Positions 43,146 through 53,392 of a stretch of 64,000 nt of DNA are shown here, one piece after another. The position numbers were made by a program, and so were the translations under genes. The first letter of the stretch is position 1, and each line of letters starts with the position of its first letter. The notes under the pieces were generated by a model. The model had not been told where the DNA came from. It did no database searches and saw only the letters and a list, made by a program, of their open reading frames with translations. Origin of the DNA: Pseudomonadota bacterium (GTDB taxonomy: Bacteria; Pseudomonadota; Alphaproteobacteria; Caulobacterales; Caulobacteraceae); assembly GCA_020161365.1 (NCBI GenBank), contig JAIUNU010000009.1, positions 62,001 through 126,000 of the forward strand, written 5' to 3'.

Positions 43146-44123
43146 CTAGAGCCGCACGACGCAAGCGCCCCAGGTCAAGCCGCCGCCCATGGCCTCCAGA
43201 AGCAGCAAGTCACCCTTCTTGATGCGGCCGTCCTTGATCCCATGCGCGAACGCGAGCGGGATAGAGGCGGCGGACGTATTGGCGTGGATCGCTACGGTCG
43301 AGATGACCTTGTCCTCATCAATGCCACAGCGATGCGCCACGCCTTGCAGAATGCGCTGATTGGCCTGATGCGGAATGAACCAGTCGACCTCGGCCACCGC
43401 GACGCCAGCGATCTCGGCGGCCGCGCGAATGGCCTCGGAGATATTGACGACGGCGTGCTTGAAGACCTGGTTGCCCACCATGCGCAGCTTGCCGACCGTA
43501 CCGGTCGTCGACGGCCCGCCGTCGACATAGAGCAGGTCCTGCTTGGTCCCGTCCGCACGCAACGCGAATCCAAGCAGGCCCCGGTCGGCGGTTGTTCCTT
43601 CGCCCTGCCCTGGCTCCAGAACGATCGCGCCGGCGCCGTCGCCGAACAGGACACAGGTGCCCCGATCGCTCCAATCCATCAGGCGGGTCATGGCCTCGGC
43701 GCCGATCACCAGCGCGCACTTGGCGTGACCACGCGCCACGAAGCCGTCGGCGACGCTCATCGCATAGACGAAGCCGGAGCAGACGGCCTGGACGTCAAAC
43801 GCGATACCGACCGGCGCGCCCAGCTTGCGCTGAACGATCGTGGCCGTCGCGGGGAAGGTCAGATCGCCCGTGGTGGTCGCCACGATGATCAGGTCGACAT
43901 CAGCAGCGGTCTTGCCGGCCGCCGCCAAGGCCTCCTTGGCCGCTTCGAAAGCCATGTCCGAAACCGGCTGATCGTCCGCGGCCTGGTGACGCTGGCGAAT
44001 ACCCGTGCGCTCGACGATCCAGGCGTCGCTGGTGTCGACGAACTTGGCGAGATCGTCGTTGGTCACGACCTTGGGGGGCAGATAGGCGCCAACCCCCGTT
44101 ACAACGCTTCTTACAACGCTCAC
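43146..44123 (-). CDS. fabH: 3-oxoacyl-ACP synthase III (FabH)
   Basis: 325 aa, condensing acetyl-CoA with malonyl-ACP to start fatty acid synthesis. Catalytic Cys in DVQAVCSGFVYAM, His in WFIPHQANQRI, and Asn in AIHANTSAASIPLA. The GVGAYLPPKVVTNDDLA start is typical. The start overlaps the plsX stop by 4 bases. Confidence 0.97.
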   Translation of the reverse strand: MSVVRSVVTGVGAYLPPKVVTNDDLAKFVDTSDAWIVERTGIRQRHQAADDQPVSDMAFEAAKEALAAAGKTAADVDLIIVATTTGDLTFPATATIVQRKLGAPVGIAFDVQAVCSGFVYAMSVADGFVARGHAKCALVIGAEAMTRLMDWSDRGTCVLFGDGAGAIVLEPGQGEGTTADRGLLGFALRADGTKQDLLYVDGGPSTTGTVGKLRMVGNQVFKHAVVNISEAIRAAAEIAGVAVAEVDWFIPHQANQRILQGVAHRCGIDEDKVISTVAIHANTSAASIPLAFAHGIKDGRIKKGDLLLLEAMGGGLTWGACVVRL

Positions 44124-45202
44124 TCGACCGCTCCCTGCGCGTCTGCGCCAGGCCCTTGCCCGACAGCGGGCGCAGCCGTCGCCGCGTTCGCGGTCAAGCG
44201 CTTCAGATTCCTGTCGATCTCAGCGCGGAAATCGCTGCGCGCGAGATTGGTGGCCACCCGGAGGGCGGAGGCGAAGCCGTTGGCGTCCGCGCCGCCGTGG
44301 CTCTTGACCACAATACCGTTCAGGCCCAGCAGCGGGGCCCCGTTCACGCGGCTGGGATCAAGGCGGTGGCGCATTTTCTTGAGCGCGCCCGAGGCGATCA
44401 AGGCGCCCAACATCGCCAGCGGCCCAGACGTCAGGGTGGATTTGATCTCGTTGGTGAAGAACCGCGCCAAGCCTTCCGCCGTCTTCAGCGCGACATTGCC
44501 GGTGAAGCCGTCGGTGACGACGACATCCACCGTCCCGTGGGCGATATCGTTGCCCTCGACGAAGCCGTGATAGTCGAAGTCCAGCGCGGTCTCCCGCAGA
44601 ATGGCGTGGGCCTCGCGGACCTCCTCGTGGCCCTTCTGGTCTTCCGAGCCGACATTCAGCAGGCCGACCGTCGGCCGCTTGGCGCCATGAACAGCATGGT
44701 GAAACGCCGCCCCCATGATGGCGAACTCGACAAGCTGCGCCGCATCGCTTTCCACATTGGCGCCGACATCCAGAACCGTGGTGACGCCCTTCATCGTCGG
44801 CCAGTTGGCGACGATGGCGGGACGCTCAAGCTCGGCCCCCATGCGCAGGATCAGCTTGGAGATCGCCATCAAGGCGCCCGTGTTGCCTGCCGAGACGCAG
44901 GCTTGGGCTTGCCCTTCGCGGATCGCCTCGATCGCGTTCCACATGCTGGAGCCTTTGCCGCGCCGCATGGCTTGAGCCGGCTTTTCGTCCATGCCGATCG
45001 ACTTGTCGCAGTGACGCACTTCACTCACCGCCTTGGCGGCGGGGCACTTGGCCAACTCCGACTCAATCGCGGCGCTGTCGCCGTGGAGCAGGAACCGCAC
45101 GCCTGGCAGGGCCTGGAGCGCTTGGGCGATGCCAGGCACCACGATGGAAGGGCCGTGGTCGCCGCCCATGGCGTCGACTGAGATGACTAGGGATTGAGAC
45201 AC
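44120..45202 (-). CDS. plsX: Phosphate acyltransferase PlsX
   Basis: 360 aa, converting acyl-ACP to acyl-phosphate at the start of phospholipid synthesis. Motifs are ISVDAMGGDHGPSIVVPG, CVSAGNTGALMA, TVLDVGANVESDAAQLVEFA, VDVVVTDGFTGNVALKTAEG and GLNGIVVKSHGGAD. The C-terminal 25 residues are a low-complexity Ala-rich tail. Coupled to fabH. rpmF, which precedes plsX in many bacteria, is not in the 175 bp upstream. Confidence 0.97.
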   Translation of the reverse strand: MSQSLVISVDAMGGDHGPSIVVPGIAQALQALPGVRFLLHGDSAAIESELAKCPAAKAVSEVRHCDKSIGMDEKPAQAMRRGKGSSMWNAIEAIREGQAQACVSAGNTGALMAISKLILRMGAELERPAIVANWPTMKGVTTVLDVGANVESDAAQLVEFAIMGAAFHHAVHGAKRPTVGLLNVGSEDQKGHEEVREAHAILRETALDFDYHGFVEGNDIAHGTVDVVVTDGFTGNVALKTAEGLARFFTNEIKSTLTSGPLAMLGALIASGALKKMRHRLDPSRVNGAPLLGLNGIVVKSHGGADANGFASALRVATNLARSDFRAEIDRNLKRLTANAATAAPAVGQGPGADAQGAVE

Positions 45203-45377
45203 GTGGCGCTGTGAGCTCCGGCAGGCGGTCGCGCCGCCCTCAAGGCGGCGGACGATACATCCGCGTGATTATCACGCAAGCGGTCGAGTCGGACCTAGTC
45301 GGCGGGACAAGATCGTACTCAACGCGCTCGAAACGACTTCTCCGGCCCCTGAGAACGAGACCGGTTGGCCGCTGTGG

Positions 45378-45917
45378 TCAGTCTTCCTCGCGCTTCGTAT
45401 TGAGGGCCTTGAGGGCGGCGAAGGGCGAAATCTCCGTGGGTTCGGGCGGCTGGACGAACACCGCGCCCGGCTTGCGAGGGAACGGATCCAGCTCCAGAGC
45501 CAGATGCTCTACGACATAGCCCGACACGTCGATCTTCTCGCCTTCCAGCACGTCCGGCGGGTCATCCGCATCTGGGTCGACGCCGAGATCGCCGAACTCT
45601 TCCTGGGGGGCGTTCTGGCTGTTGGCCGGCAGAACCCTCAGGCTGAAGCGCGCATCGATCGGCGTTTCGAAGTCGTCCGCCGTCGCGCTACAGGTCTGAA
45701 TGACGCGGGCGCGAAGCACGCCGGAGATGTTGGCGCCGTCCAGCCACGAAGACAGATGAACCTCGGCCGTCAACGCTTCCAGACCGACTAGGCCCAATTG
45801 CTTGGCGATCGCCTTGCGTTGGTCGATCGACGGCTCAAGCCGCAGACTCACCGCGCCGCGATCCACCTGGGCCAGCGGGATCTCGCAGGGCCAGGCTGTC
45901 GTCACGGGTTCGGCCAA
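45378..45917 (-). CDS. DUF177/YceD family protein
   Basis: 179 aa. DUF177 features are LSSWLDGANISGVLRARVIQTCSATADDFETPIDARFSLR with the conserved Cys, and DPDADDPPDVLEGEKIDVSGYVVEHLALELDPFPRKPG. YceD proteins have been linked to 23S rRNA accumulation. It overlaps the end of the bc1 chaperone gene by 16 bases and lies 175 bp upstream of plsX. Confidence 0.92.
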   Translation of the reverse strand: MAEPVTTAWPCEIPLAQVDRGAVSLRLEPSIDQRKAIAKQLGLVGLEALTAEVHLSSWLDGANISGVLRARVIQTCSATADDFETPIDARFSLRVLPANSQNAPQEEFGDLGVDPDADDPPDVLEGEKIDVSGYVVEHLALELDPFPRKPGAVFVQPPEPTEISPFAALKALNTKREED

Positions 45918-46432
45918 GTCACGTCTCCTTGCAGCAGGGCGTCCAGCGGCTGAGCCGCCAGCGCTTCACGGGTCTTCAGCACATAGGCCGTCAGGGCCGT
46001 CGCGTCGCCCTCGCCTCGTTCTTCCAGCACCGTCCGCTCGACAAGGGCGGTCGTAGCGGTGCTGTCCGGCAGACTGGCGACAGCGTCGTCATAGGCCTTC
46101 AAGCGGCCATAGAACGCGCCCGCGAGCTTCTTCATCTTCTTGCCGACCGAAGTGTCGGAGACGCCGATCTCGCGGAAAGCGTCGTCCAATCCCTTCACAT
46201 AGGCGTCGAACACCGCCTGCGAGGTCTCGGCGGCCGCGTCGCCCTGCCCCTTCAAGCGCTCGATCAGAAGGATCACGTGCAGACTGAAAAGCTCGAAACG
46301 CCCTTCCATGGAATCGCGGACGCCGTAGTCACGATAAAAGATCGCCGATCGAGCCTGCCCGACCGCGGACGCATAGAGCTTGCCGCCCGCCACCTTGGCG
46401 GGTCTGGGCTTGAGCCACCTGTCCAGAAACAT
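45902..46432 (-). CDS. Ubiquinol-cytochrome c chaperone (CBP3-like)
   Basis: 176 aa of the UQCC1/CBP3 family, which helps assemble the cytochrome bc1 complex. Features are ARSAIFYRDYGVRDSMEGRFELFSLHVILLIERL, FDAYVKGLDDAFREIGVSDTSVGKKMKKLAGAFYGRL. No signal peptide. Divergent from bamE, with 121 bp between starts. Confidence 0.92.
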   Translation of the reverse strand: MFLDRWLKPRPAKVAGGKLYASAVGQARSAIFYRDYGVRDSMEGRFELFSLHVILLIERLKGQGDAAAETSQAVFDAYVKGLDDAFREIGVSDTSVGKKMKKLAGAFYGRLKAYDDAVASLPDSTATTALVERTVLEERGEGDATALTAYVLKTREALAAQPLDALLQGDVTWPNP

Positions 46433-46553
46433 TCAAACGCCTCGATTTCGCCGCGACATCCCGCTATGCGCGGAGTCCGTCTTCACGCGGGCATTGAACT
46501 AAGCCCGCGCGGGCGATAGGTCAAAGTCTGCATTTTTCCGGTTCGGAGCCTTG

Positions 46554-47036
46554 ATGTCTCGCCCCGCCGTTTTCGCCGCCGCCGTTCTGGCCCTGGCGCT
46601 CGCTTCCTCGGCGTGTACGCCGCTGACCAGCTACTCCGGTTTCCAGGCCATCGAGGCCAAGCCGGCGGAGATGAAGGTCGGCGAGGACAGCAAGTCCACC
46701 TTGATGGAGAAGCTCGGCTCGCCGTCGGCGGTGTCGACCTTCGACAACAACACCTGGTACTACATCTCCCAAACGACGGACCGCGTGGCGTTCTACATGC
46801 CGCGCGTGATCAAGCGCGATGTCGTGGCGATCAAGTTCAACCCGGCCGACGAAAAGGTCGCCTCGGTGAACACCTACACGCTGCAGGATGGGAAGGTCAT
46901 CGCCTACAACGGCCGTGAGACCCCGACCCGCGGCCGCGAGATGACGATTCTCGAGCAGTTGCTGGGCAATGTCGGTCGAGGCGGCATGCTGCCTCAGGAC
47001 GACACCGCGCCGGGCCAGCGCCCGGGCAATCGCTAG
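46554..47036 (+). CDS. bamE: Outer membrane assembly lipoprotein BamE
   Basis: 160 aa from ATG 46554 with GGAG upstream. Lipobox SSAC at about residue 21 after a short signal peptide. The SmpA/BamE domain has STLMEKLGSPSAVSTFDNNTWYYISQ and KFNPADEKVASVNTYTLQDGK. Part of the BAM complex that inserts barrel proteins in the outer membrane. The C-terminal tail is Pro/Gly-rich. Ends with a strong terminator. Confidence 0.94.
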   Translation: MSRPAVFAAAVLALALASSACTPLTSYSGFQAIEAKPAEMKVGEDSKSTLMEKLGSPSAVSTFDNNTWYYISQTTDRVAFYMPRVIKRDVVAIKFNPADEKVASVNTYTLQDGKVIAYNGRETPTRGREMTILEQLLGNVGRGGMLPQDDTAPGQRPGNR

Positions 47037-47065
47037 CCGAGACCGATCATCGAGCCGTTGGAACG

Positions 47066-47095
47066 GGCCGCCCATCCCTCGATGGGCGGCCTTTT
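47066..47095 (+). terminator. Rho-independent terminator of bamE
   Basis: An 11-bp perfect stem (47066-47076 with 47081-47091), loop of four, then TTTTCTGT. It starts 30 bases after the bamE stop. Confidence 0.9.
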
Positions 47096-47341
47096 CTGTA
47101 TGTCCCGCGAGGATACTTTGACGTCGTGCGCCCAGGATGCGCCGTCAGCGTCGACTCTGACTATCCATACGCGTCAGGTCAGTCACCCAGCGTGCTTCTA
47201 CTTCAGCGGTCGGATTCGCTAGCTTGTCAGCCGAAAGCAACCTTGAGCGAAACACTCTATCAACTCGATCATAGGATGCTTCGAATTGTCGCGCCCAAGG
47301 TTTCATGGCGCAGGTTCACGCCCAGGGGGGGGAGGCGCACC
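47096..47341. other. Non-coding stretch upstream of the response regulator
   Basis: Apart from the bamE terminator, the gap between 47037 and 47341 shows no convincing reading frame, tRNA or strong hairpin. It presumably holds the response-regulator promoter, but I cannot pick out -35/-10 elements with confidence. Confidence 0.4.
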
Positions 47342-47881
47342 GTGGAGGGGATGGATTTTCGCGACGTCTCGATTCTCTTGGTCGACGACAACGTGAACAT
47401 GCGCAGGGTGGTCGGCGCGATCCTGAAGGCCGCGGGCGTGCGCCGCATTTACGAGGCCAACAGCGGCGTTGAGGGTGTGAAGATCCTCCAGGCCCATGAG
47501 ATCGACATCATTTTCACCGATCTCATGATGAAGCCGGGCGATGGCCTGTCGTTCATCCATTGGATCCGCACGGCGGACGCCAGCCCGAATAAGTTTGTCC
47601 CCATCATCATGATGACGGGGCACGCGACGCGACGTACCTTGAACGAAGCTCGCATGGCGGGCGTCACGGAGTTCCTCGCCAAGCCGCTGACCGCGCGCGG
47701 CGTGATGCACCGCATCAACGAGATCATCAACAACCCCCGGCCGTTCGTCCGGGTCAACGCGTATTTCGGTCCCTGTCGCCGACGGCGCATTGACCATGAC
47801 TTCCAGGGCGCCGAGCGGCGAGGCGCCGCGCGGGGCGAGACGGAGGCCGCCGAGCAACTCAATCCGGAAGATGTCTACTAG
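47342..47881 (+). CDS. CheY-like single-domain response regulator
   Basis: 179 aa from GTG 47342, which has GGAGG 6 bases upstream; ATG 47351 has its purine-rich run directly adjacent and is less likely. The receiver domain (about residues 1-130) is canonical: the acidic pair in LLVDDN, the phospho-Asp in FTDLMMKPGDG, Thr in MMTGHA and Lys in FLAKPL. The roughly 50-residue tail is basic then acidic (FGPCRRRRIDHDFQGAERRG) and is no known output domain. No histidine kinase is adjacent. Confidence 0.9.
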   Translation: MEGMDFRDVSILLVDDNVNMRRVVGAILKAAGVRRIYEANSGVEGVKILQAHEIDIIFTDLMMKPGDGLSFIHWIRTADASPNKFVPIIMMTGHATRRTLNEARMAGVTEFLAKPLTARGVMHRINEIINNPRPFVRVNAYFGPCRRRRIDHDFQGAERRGAARGETEAAEQLNPEDVY

Positions 47882-47916
47882 GCGGCGCCCGCCCCTCGAA
47901 ACACGCCCCGTAATGG

Positions 47917-47946
47917 AAAAACGCCCCGGAGCAAGCTCCGGGGCGT
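47917..47946 (-). terminator. Terminator of hppA
   Basis: A 12-bp perfect stem (47921-47932 with 47935-47946) and T-run TTTTCC on the minus strand. It lies 24 bases after the hppA stop and between convergent genes. Confidence 0.9.
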
Positions 47947-47970
47947 CTCCATTCCTGGCTGTCCCTAGGA

Positions 47971-50109
47971 TCAGCCTCCGTGCGCCAGGACCGCCAGCAG
48001 CAGCAGAGCCACGATGTTGGTGATCTTGATCATCGGGTTCACCGCCGGACCCGACGTGTCCTTGTAGGGATCGCCGACGGTGTCGCCGGTGACGGCGGCC
48101 TTGTGGGTTTCGCCGCCCTTCTTGTGCAGCACGCCATTCTTATCGGTGAAGCCTTCCTCGATCACCTTCTTGGCGTTGTCCCAGGCGCCGCCGCCGCTCG
48201 TCATCGAGATGGCGACGAAAAGGCCGGTGACGATCACGCCCATCAGCATGGCGCCGAGCGCCGCGAAGGCGTCGACCTTGCCGGCGATGGCTTGGATCAC
48301 AAAGAACAGCACGACCGGCGAGACCACCGGCAGCAGGCTCGGCACGATCATCTCGCGGATCGCGGCCTTGGTCAGGATGTCCACGGCCTTGCCGTACTCA
48401 GGCTTGACCTCGCCGGTCATGATGCCGGGGTTCTCGCGGAACTGGCGACGCACCTCGGCGACCACCGACTCGGCGGCGCGGCCGACAGCGGTCATCGACA
48501 GGCCGCCGAACAGGAACGGCAGCAGGCCACCGAACAACAGGCCGACCACGACATAGGGGTTCGACAGGTCGAAGGTCACCGCGCCCATGCCGTCGAAGAA
48601 GCTGCCCGGCGCGGCGTTGGCCGAGAAGAACTTCAGATCTTCGGTATAGGCGGCGAACAGCACCAGCGCGCCAAGGCCCGCCGAACCAATCGCGTAGCCC
48701 TTGGTCACGGCTTTGGTCGTGTTACCCACGGCGTCAAGCGCGTCGGTGGTGACGCGGACTTCCGGCGGCAGGCCAGCCATCTCGGCGATGCCGCCCGCGT
48801 TGTCGGTCACCGGACCAAAGGCGTCCAGCGCGACGATGAAGCCGGCCAACGACAGCATGGTCGTGGTGGCGATGGCGATGCCGAACAGACCCGCCAAGTT
48901 ATAGGTCACCACGATGCCGACGATGATGGTCAGGGCCGGCAGAGCCGTGGACTCCAGCGACATGGCCAGGCCCTGAATGACGTTCGTGCCGTGACCGGAG
49001 ACCGAAGCCTGAGCCACCGACTTCACCGGTCGGAAGCCCGTGCCGGTGTAGTACTCGGTGATCATGACGATAGCGGCGGTGACGACCAGACCGGCCAGAC
49101 CGCAGTAAAACAGCGCGTCGGCGCTATACGAACGCCCACCGACCTCGACAGCGGTCGGAACCAGCTGGTGGATCACGTACCACACGGCCGGGATCGACAG
49201 GACGCCCGTCACGATCAGACCCTGATACAGAGCCCCCATGATGTTCTGGCTCTTGCCCAGCCGGACGAAAAAGGCGCCGATGATCGAGGTGACGATGCAG
49301 ACCGCGCAGATCGCCAACGGCAGCAGCATCATCGCGCTGACGGCTTCGGTTCCGCGGAAGAAGATCGCCGCCAGAACCATGGTCGCGACGGTGGTCACGG
49401 CGTAGGTCTCGAACAGGTCGGCGGCCATGCCGGCGCAGTCGCCGACATTGTCGCCCACGTTATCGGCGATCGTCGCGGCGTTACGCGGATCATCTTCCGG
49501 AATGCCCGCCTCGACCTTGCCCACAAGGTCGCCGCCCACGTCAGCGCCCTTGGTGAAGATGCCGCCACCCAGACGCGCGAAGATCGAGATCAGCGAGGCG
49601 CCGAAGCCCAGCGAGACCAGGGAGTCGACGACGACACGACCCGTGGCGTCATGGCCGGTCGCGAGCAGCACGTAGTAGTAGCCCGCCACGCCCAACAGCG
49701 CGAAGCCGGCGACCAGCATGCCGGTCACGGCGCCCGAGGTGAAGGCCATCGAAAGCCCCTTGGCCAGGCTCTCGGAAGAGGCCTGCGCCGTCCGAACGTT
49801 GGCGCGAACCGAAATCAACATGCCGGCAAAGCCCGCAGCGCCCGACAGCGCGGCGCCCAGCGCGAAGCCGACAGGCTGCTCCCAAGATTTGAAGAAGAAC
49901 GCCAAAGCGGCGATCACCACCACGCCCACGAGCCCGATGGTCGTATACTGGCGGTTCAGATAGGCCTGAGCCCCTTCCTGGATCGCCGCGGCGATCTCCT
50001 GCATCCGTGCGTTGCCGGCCGAGGCCCGCATCAGACTAGCCGTCTGCACGGCGCCATAAAGCACCGCCAGAAGCCCGGCCCCAATGGCCAGATAAAGCCA
50101 AACACTCAT
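47971..50109 (-). CDS. hppA: Membrane-bound proton-translocating pyrophosphatase
   Basis: About 712 aa from ATG 50109, with many (about 16) TM helices. It hydrolyses pyrophosphate and pumps H+ across the inner membrane. Catalytic loops are present: [47 protein letters not shown] and [31 protein letters not shown] carries Lys where K+-dependent enzymes have Ala, so the pump is predicted to be K+-independent. Monocistronic with its own terminator. Confidence 0.97.
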   Translation of the reverse strand: MSVWLYLAIGAGLLAVLYGAVQTASLMRASAGNARMQEIAAAIQEGAQAYLNRQYTTIGLVGVVVIAALAFFFKSWEQPVGFALGAALSGAAGFAGMLISVRANVRTAQASSESLAKGLSMAFTSGAVTGMLVAGFALLGVAGYYYVLLATGHDATGRVVVDSLVSLGFGASLISIFARLGGGIFTKGADVGGDLVGKVEAGIPEDDPRNAATIADNVGDNVGDCAGMAADLFETYAVTTVATMVLAAIFFRGTEAVSAMMLLPLAICAVCIVTSIIGAFFVRLGKSQNIMGALYQGLIVTGVLSIPAVWYVIHQLVPTAVEVGGRSYSADALFYCGLAGLVVTAAIVMITEYYTGTGFRPVKSVAQASVSGHGTNVIQGLAMSLESTALPALTIIVGIVVTYNLAGLFGIAIATTTMLSLAGFIVALDAFGPVTDNAGGIAEMAGLPPEVRVTTDALDAVGNTTKAVTKGYAIGSAGLGALVLFAAYTEDLKFFSANAAPGSFFDGMGAVTFDLSNPYVVVGLLFGGLLPFLFGGLSMTAVGRAAESVVAEVRRQFRENPGIMTGEVKPEYGKAVDILTKAAIREMIVPSLLPVVSPVVLFFVIQAIAGKVDAFAALGAMLMGVIVTGLFVAISMTSGGGAWDNAKKVIEEGFTDKNGVLHKKGGETHKAAVTGDTVGDPYKDTSGPAVNPMIKITNIVALLLLAVLAHGG

Positions 50110-50248
50110 TAGGTTCTTCGCCCCTTCGCGTTTCTCAATCACGAGGGGACGCCGGTCCGGGCGCAGACGGAATGACGCATGTCAAAGCCGCCACCCGGAT
50201 CGACGGGCGGGCCTTATGGCCTCGTATCCCCTCGATGCTCCCTGAAAT

Positions 50249-50270
50249 ATGACGGCGATAACACCGTCAT
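50249..50270. repeat. Inverted repeat upstream of hppA
   Basis: ATGACGG (50249-50255) and CCGTCAT (50264-50270) form a perfect 7-bp stem with an 8-base loop, in the 249-bp gap between hppA and the upstream gene. It could be a terminator of the upstream 165-aa gene (A/T bases follow on the minus strand) or an operator. Unresolved. Confidence 0.35.
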
Positions 50271-50358
50271 CCGGAAGAGACTGTCAGATGGCCGGGAGGC
50301 GCGCAACCCGTGTCGGCGTAAGCGTTTGACCGCGCAAAGCTTCGCAACGAGCCGGAAT

Positions 50359-50856
50359 TCAGGGACGCGGTGACTCGGTTTCGACGGGCCGCGCGCCCCC
50401 CGCCTTGGGAGGCATCAACTGCTGCCTGGGGATTTGCTTGACGATCTCGACGGACGCCACTTTGCCCTTGCCGAAAAGCGCGGAGCACTGGTTGAGGACG
50501 AAGGCCTTCAGGCGGTCGCCATCGACTTCCTTCCAGGTGTCCGCGCGCGTGAACGGCGTCTTGTAAGCCGCGCGAACAATGGCGTCGCGCAGGGCGGGCT
50601 CCTTGTCCTTGAAGGAGGACGCGTCAGCGCCAGACGCCAGCTTGAGGTTCATCGCCACGAAGACGTAGTTGACGATCCGGCCATTGGCGATGATCGGAAT
50701 CGTCATCGATCCCAGCTTGTATGTCGGGTCCAAAGCCTGCTCGCCGCCTTCCTTCTTCTCAGAGGCCATGGCCGGCGCCGAGACCGAGGACAGGACGACG
50801 ACGCCGAAGACGGCGGCGACCAGGAAGCGGCGCGAGAGCGAGGTGCGATCGATCAT
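50359..50856 (-). CDS. Exported hypothetical protein
   Basis: 165 aa with a twin-Arg-containing signal peptide (SLSRRFLVAAVFGVVV...APAMA). The mature part, YKLGSMTIPIIANGRIVNYVFVAMNLKL followed by EPALRDAIVRAAYKTPF, resembles FliL-like periplasmic domains in outline, but I cannot assign the family. The C-terminal tail is Pro-rich. It lies 36 bp downstream of thiL on the same strand, so it is probably the last gene of that operon. Confidence 0.75.
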   Translation of the reverse strand: MIDRTSLSRRFLVAAVFGVVVLSSVSAPAMASEKKEGGEQALDPTYKLGSMTIPIIANGRIVNYVFVAMNLKLASGADASSFKDKEPALRDAIVRAAYKTPFTRADTWKEVDGDRLKAFVLNQCSALFGKGKVASVEIVKQIPRQQLMPPKAGGARPVETESPRP

Positions 50857-50892
50857 GGCCTACGCCATTAGGCCAAAGGCCTTGAAATTCGG

Positions 50893-51924
50893 CTAACCGT
50901 GAAGCCAGCCCAGGCGTGATGGCGTGACATCACGGCCCTTGTAGTAGGCCGAGACCCCCTCGCCTTCCACGAACTCGCCGATTTCGCTGACCTTGACGCC
51001 GGCGGCGGCGGCGGCGACGCGGAACGCCCAGGCCTCGTTCGGATCGACTGCACAAACGATCTCGTAGTCGTCACCGCCCGAGGCGAGCGAAATTCGTCCC
51101 TCGACCTGCTCGGGCTGCTGCTCCAGCCAGGCCTGAGCGCCAGGCGACAAGGGCAGACGCTCCAGGTCGACTCGCACCCGACAGCCGCTCGCCTTGGCGA
51201 TGTGGCTGCTGTCGGCCAAGAGGCCGTCGGAAACGTCAGCGGCGGCCTTGGCATGGGTGCGCATCGCGTCGCGCAGCGTCACGCGCGGCTCCGGCTGGCG
51301 GTACCGGCGAAGCATGGCGCCATCGGCGTCCAGGACCTCGCCCCACTGAGCCAGCAAACCGAGCCAACCATCACCGATCGTGCCCGAGACCATCAGACGA
51401 TCTCCCGGCTTGGCGCCGCGACGCAGGATCGCTTCACCTTCCGGAACCCAGCCCACAAGCGTGGCCGAGACGACCAGTGGACCCGACGTGGTCACCGTGT
51501 CCCCGCCCAGCAGGGAAATGTCGAACAAGGCGCCGTCTTCAGCCAGACCGCGCGCGAAGGTCTCCCGAGAGGTGACGTCCGAACCGGACGGCCAGCCCAC
51601 GGCGAGAAAGTAGCCGTAAGGCTCGGCGGCCTTGGCGGCGAGGTCGGAGAGATTGGTGCGGAGCAGCTTGCGGGCGACCACGTCGAGCGCCTCTTCCGCG
51701 AGGAAGTGGACGCCGGCCACCATGGCGTCCTTTGTCACCACGAGATCATAGCCGGGCCGCGAGGGCAGAACGGCCGCGTCGTCGAGCAGATCAAGCGCCG
51801 CCTGATCCCCGCGAGTCAGCGGGCGGAGCAGGCGCTCGATATGGTCAAACTCGGTCGCCGGGGCGGTCGTGGCGACCGCCGCGTCGTCTTCAGCAAACCA
51901 GTCTTCTTCGTCAGTCTCGTGCAT
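50893..51924 (-). CDS. thiL: Thiamine-monophosphate kinase
   Basis: About 343 aa from ATG 51924; the frame is open to 52008 inside nusB. ThiL phosphorylates thiamine monophosphate to the diphosphate. AIR synthase-like fold: [53 protein letters not shown], and [17 protein letters not shown]. It overlaps the end of nusB by 14 bases, forming a ribH-nusB-thiL unit. Confidence 0.95.
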   Translation of the reverse strand: MHETDEEDWFAEDDAAVATTAPATEFDHIERLLRPLTRGDQAALDLLDDAAVLPSRPGYDLVVTKDAMVAGVHFLAEEALDVVARKLLRTNLSDLAAKAAEPYGYFLAVGWPSGSDVTSRETFARGLAEDGALFDISLLGGDTVTTSGPLVVSATLVGWVPEGEAILRRGAKPGDRLMVSGTIGDGWLGLLAQWGEVLDADGAMLRRYRQPEPRVTLRDAMRTHAKAAADVSDGLLADSSHIAKASGCRVRVDLERLPLSPGAQAWLEQQPEQVEGRISLASGGDDYEIVCAVDPNEAWAFRVAAAAAGVKVSEIGEFVEGEGVSAYYKGRDVTPSRLGWLHG

Positions 51925-52360
51925 CACGGGCGATCGCGTCGAGGGCGCCATTAATGAAGCCTGACTCAGGACCCTCAAAAAAGGATTTCGCGATCTCAAC
52001 ATATTCATTGATGACCACTTCGGTCGGAACGTCCGAACGGTACATCAACTCGAAGGCGCCGGCCCGAAGCACCGCCCGCGCCGTGGCGTCCAGTCGCTCC
52101 AGCCGCCAGCCCGAGGCCAGGCGCTTGACGATGCCCTGGTCGATCTTGGCCTGGTTGGCCACCACGCCGCGCGCCAGGTCGGCGAAGAAGGTTTCGTCGG
52201 CCGCGGCCAGTTGCTCGCCTTCGACATCACGATCGAAGCGATGCTCGCCGAACTCGCGGATCACGGAGTCGACCCCGGCGCCCGACACTTCCATCTGGTA
52301 CAGAGCCTGCACAGCAGCCAGACGGGCCACCGAGCGCGGTTGGATTCGGTTAGCGCTCAT
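51911..52360 (-). CDS. nusB: Transcription antitermination factor NusB
   Basis: 149 aa from ATG 52360. All-helical Nus[85 protein letters not shown]. It acts with NusE in rRNA antitermination. Its start overlaps the ribH stop by 4 bases. Confidence 0.97.
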   Translation of the reverse strand: MSANRIQPRSVARLAAVQALYQMEVSGAGVDSVIREFGEHRFDRDVEGEQLAAADETFFADLARGVVANQAKIDQGIVKRLASGWRLERLDATARAVLRAGAFELMYRSDVPTEVVINEYVEIAKSFFEGPESGFINGALDAIARDARD

Positions 52361-52821
52361 CGGGCCTGCCCCAGCAACTGACGCTTCAGCGCGATGGTCT
52401 CCAGACAAGCCTTGGCGGCCGCGCCGCCCCGGTCGCCTTCACTGAGCCGAGCCCGAGCCCAGGCCTGAGCTTCGTCATCGACGGTCAGAACCCCAAACCC
52501 GATCGCCAGACGCTTGGCGACACCCAGGTCCTGCAAGCCGCGCGCCGTTTCATTGGCGACCAGCTCGAAATGGTAGGTCTCGCCGCGGATCACGGCGCCC
52601 AGCGCCACATAACCGTCGTAGCGCACGCCTACGGGACGGTGTCCGGCGTCCTCCGCCATGGCGATCACCGTCGGGATCTGCAGCGCGCTGGACACGGTGA
52701 TCACATCGTACTCGGCGCCTTGCGCCTCAATGGCCTGTGTCGCTCCGCGCAGCAGTTCGTCGGAGATGCCCGAATGGCTTCGGCCCTCCACGATCAGCAG
52801 GCGGATGTTGTCTTCAACCAT
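52357..52821 (-). CDS. ribH: 6,7-dimethyl-8-ribityllumazine synthase
   Basis: 154 aa, penultimate step of riboflavin synthesis. [51 protein letters not shown] with the catalytic His, and [15 protein letters not shown] are lumazine synthase motifs. Coupled to nusB. No other rib gene is adjacent; nrdR is upstream. Confidence 0.97.
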   Translation of the reverse strand: MVEDNIRLLIVEGRSHSGISDELLRGATQAIEAQGAEYDVITVSSALQIPTVIAMAEDAGHRPVGVRYDGYVALGAVIRGETYHFELVANETARGLQDLGVAKRLAIGFGVLTVDDEAQAWARARLSEGDRGGAAAKACLETIALKRQLLGQAR

Positions 52822-52886
52822 CTAGCTCAATTCTCCACGGCCGCGCGCGCCGCGCGATCCTACAAACACACATCAGGATTAACGGA

Positions 52887-53360
52887 CTATGGCTCTTCTT
52901 CGCCGCCGTCGCTCAAACCTTCCTCGGTGAGGAACTTGGCGAAGTCGCTGGTTTCCTTGAAATCCCGGTAAACGGACGCGTAACGGACATAGGCCACGTC
53001 ATCGAGCGATTTCAACGCCTTCATGACCATTTCCCCAACCGTCGAAGAGGGAAGTTCGGTCTCGCCCATGCTTTCGAGCTGTCGAACGATGCCGTTGATC
53101 ATCCGCTCAACCCGCTCAGGATCGACCGGGCGCTTCTGCGTGGCGAGCCCCACGGAGCGGACCAGCTTGTCACGATCGAACGGCGAGCGTCGCCCCGAAC
53201 GCTTGACGATGATGAGCTCGCGCAGTTGCACACGCTCGAATGTCGTGAAGCGCCCGCCGCATTCAGGGCACATCCGGCGGCGACGGATCGCCGCGCCGTC
53301 TTCCGACGGGCGGCTATCCTTGACCTGGCTTTCGGCATGGCCGCAGAACGGGCAACGCAT
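52887..53360 (-). CDS. nrdR: Transcriptional repressor NrdR
   Basis: 157 aa. N-terminal zinc ribbon ([36 protein letters not shown]) with four Cys, then an ATP-cone ([22 protein letters not shown]). It represses ribonucleotide reductase genes in response to ATP/dATP. It lies 32 bp downstream of glyA. Confidence 0.97.
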   Translation of the reverse strand: MRCPFCGHAESQVKDSRPSEDGAAIRRRRMCPECGGRFTTFERVQLRELIIVKRSGRRSPFDRDKLVRSVGLATQKRPVDPERVERMINGIVRQLESMGETELPSSTVGEMVMKALKSLDDVAYVRYASVYRDFKETSDFAKFLTEEGLSDGGEEEP

Positions 53361-53392
53361 GATCTAGCCCCCTCCGCGGCGCTATCCCGCTA

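Noticed and set aside
47980..50112. 710-codon plus-strand open frame antisense to hppA
   Set aside because: Composition is Asp/His/Gln/Arg-rich and low complexity, a typical antisense frame; hppA on the other strand has full catalytic motifs.
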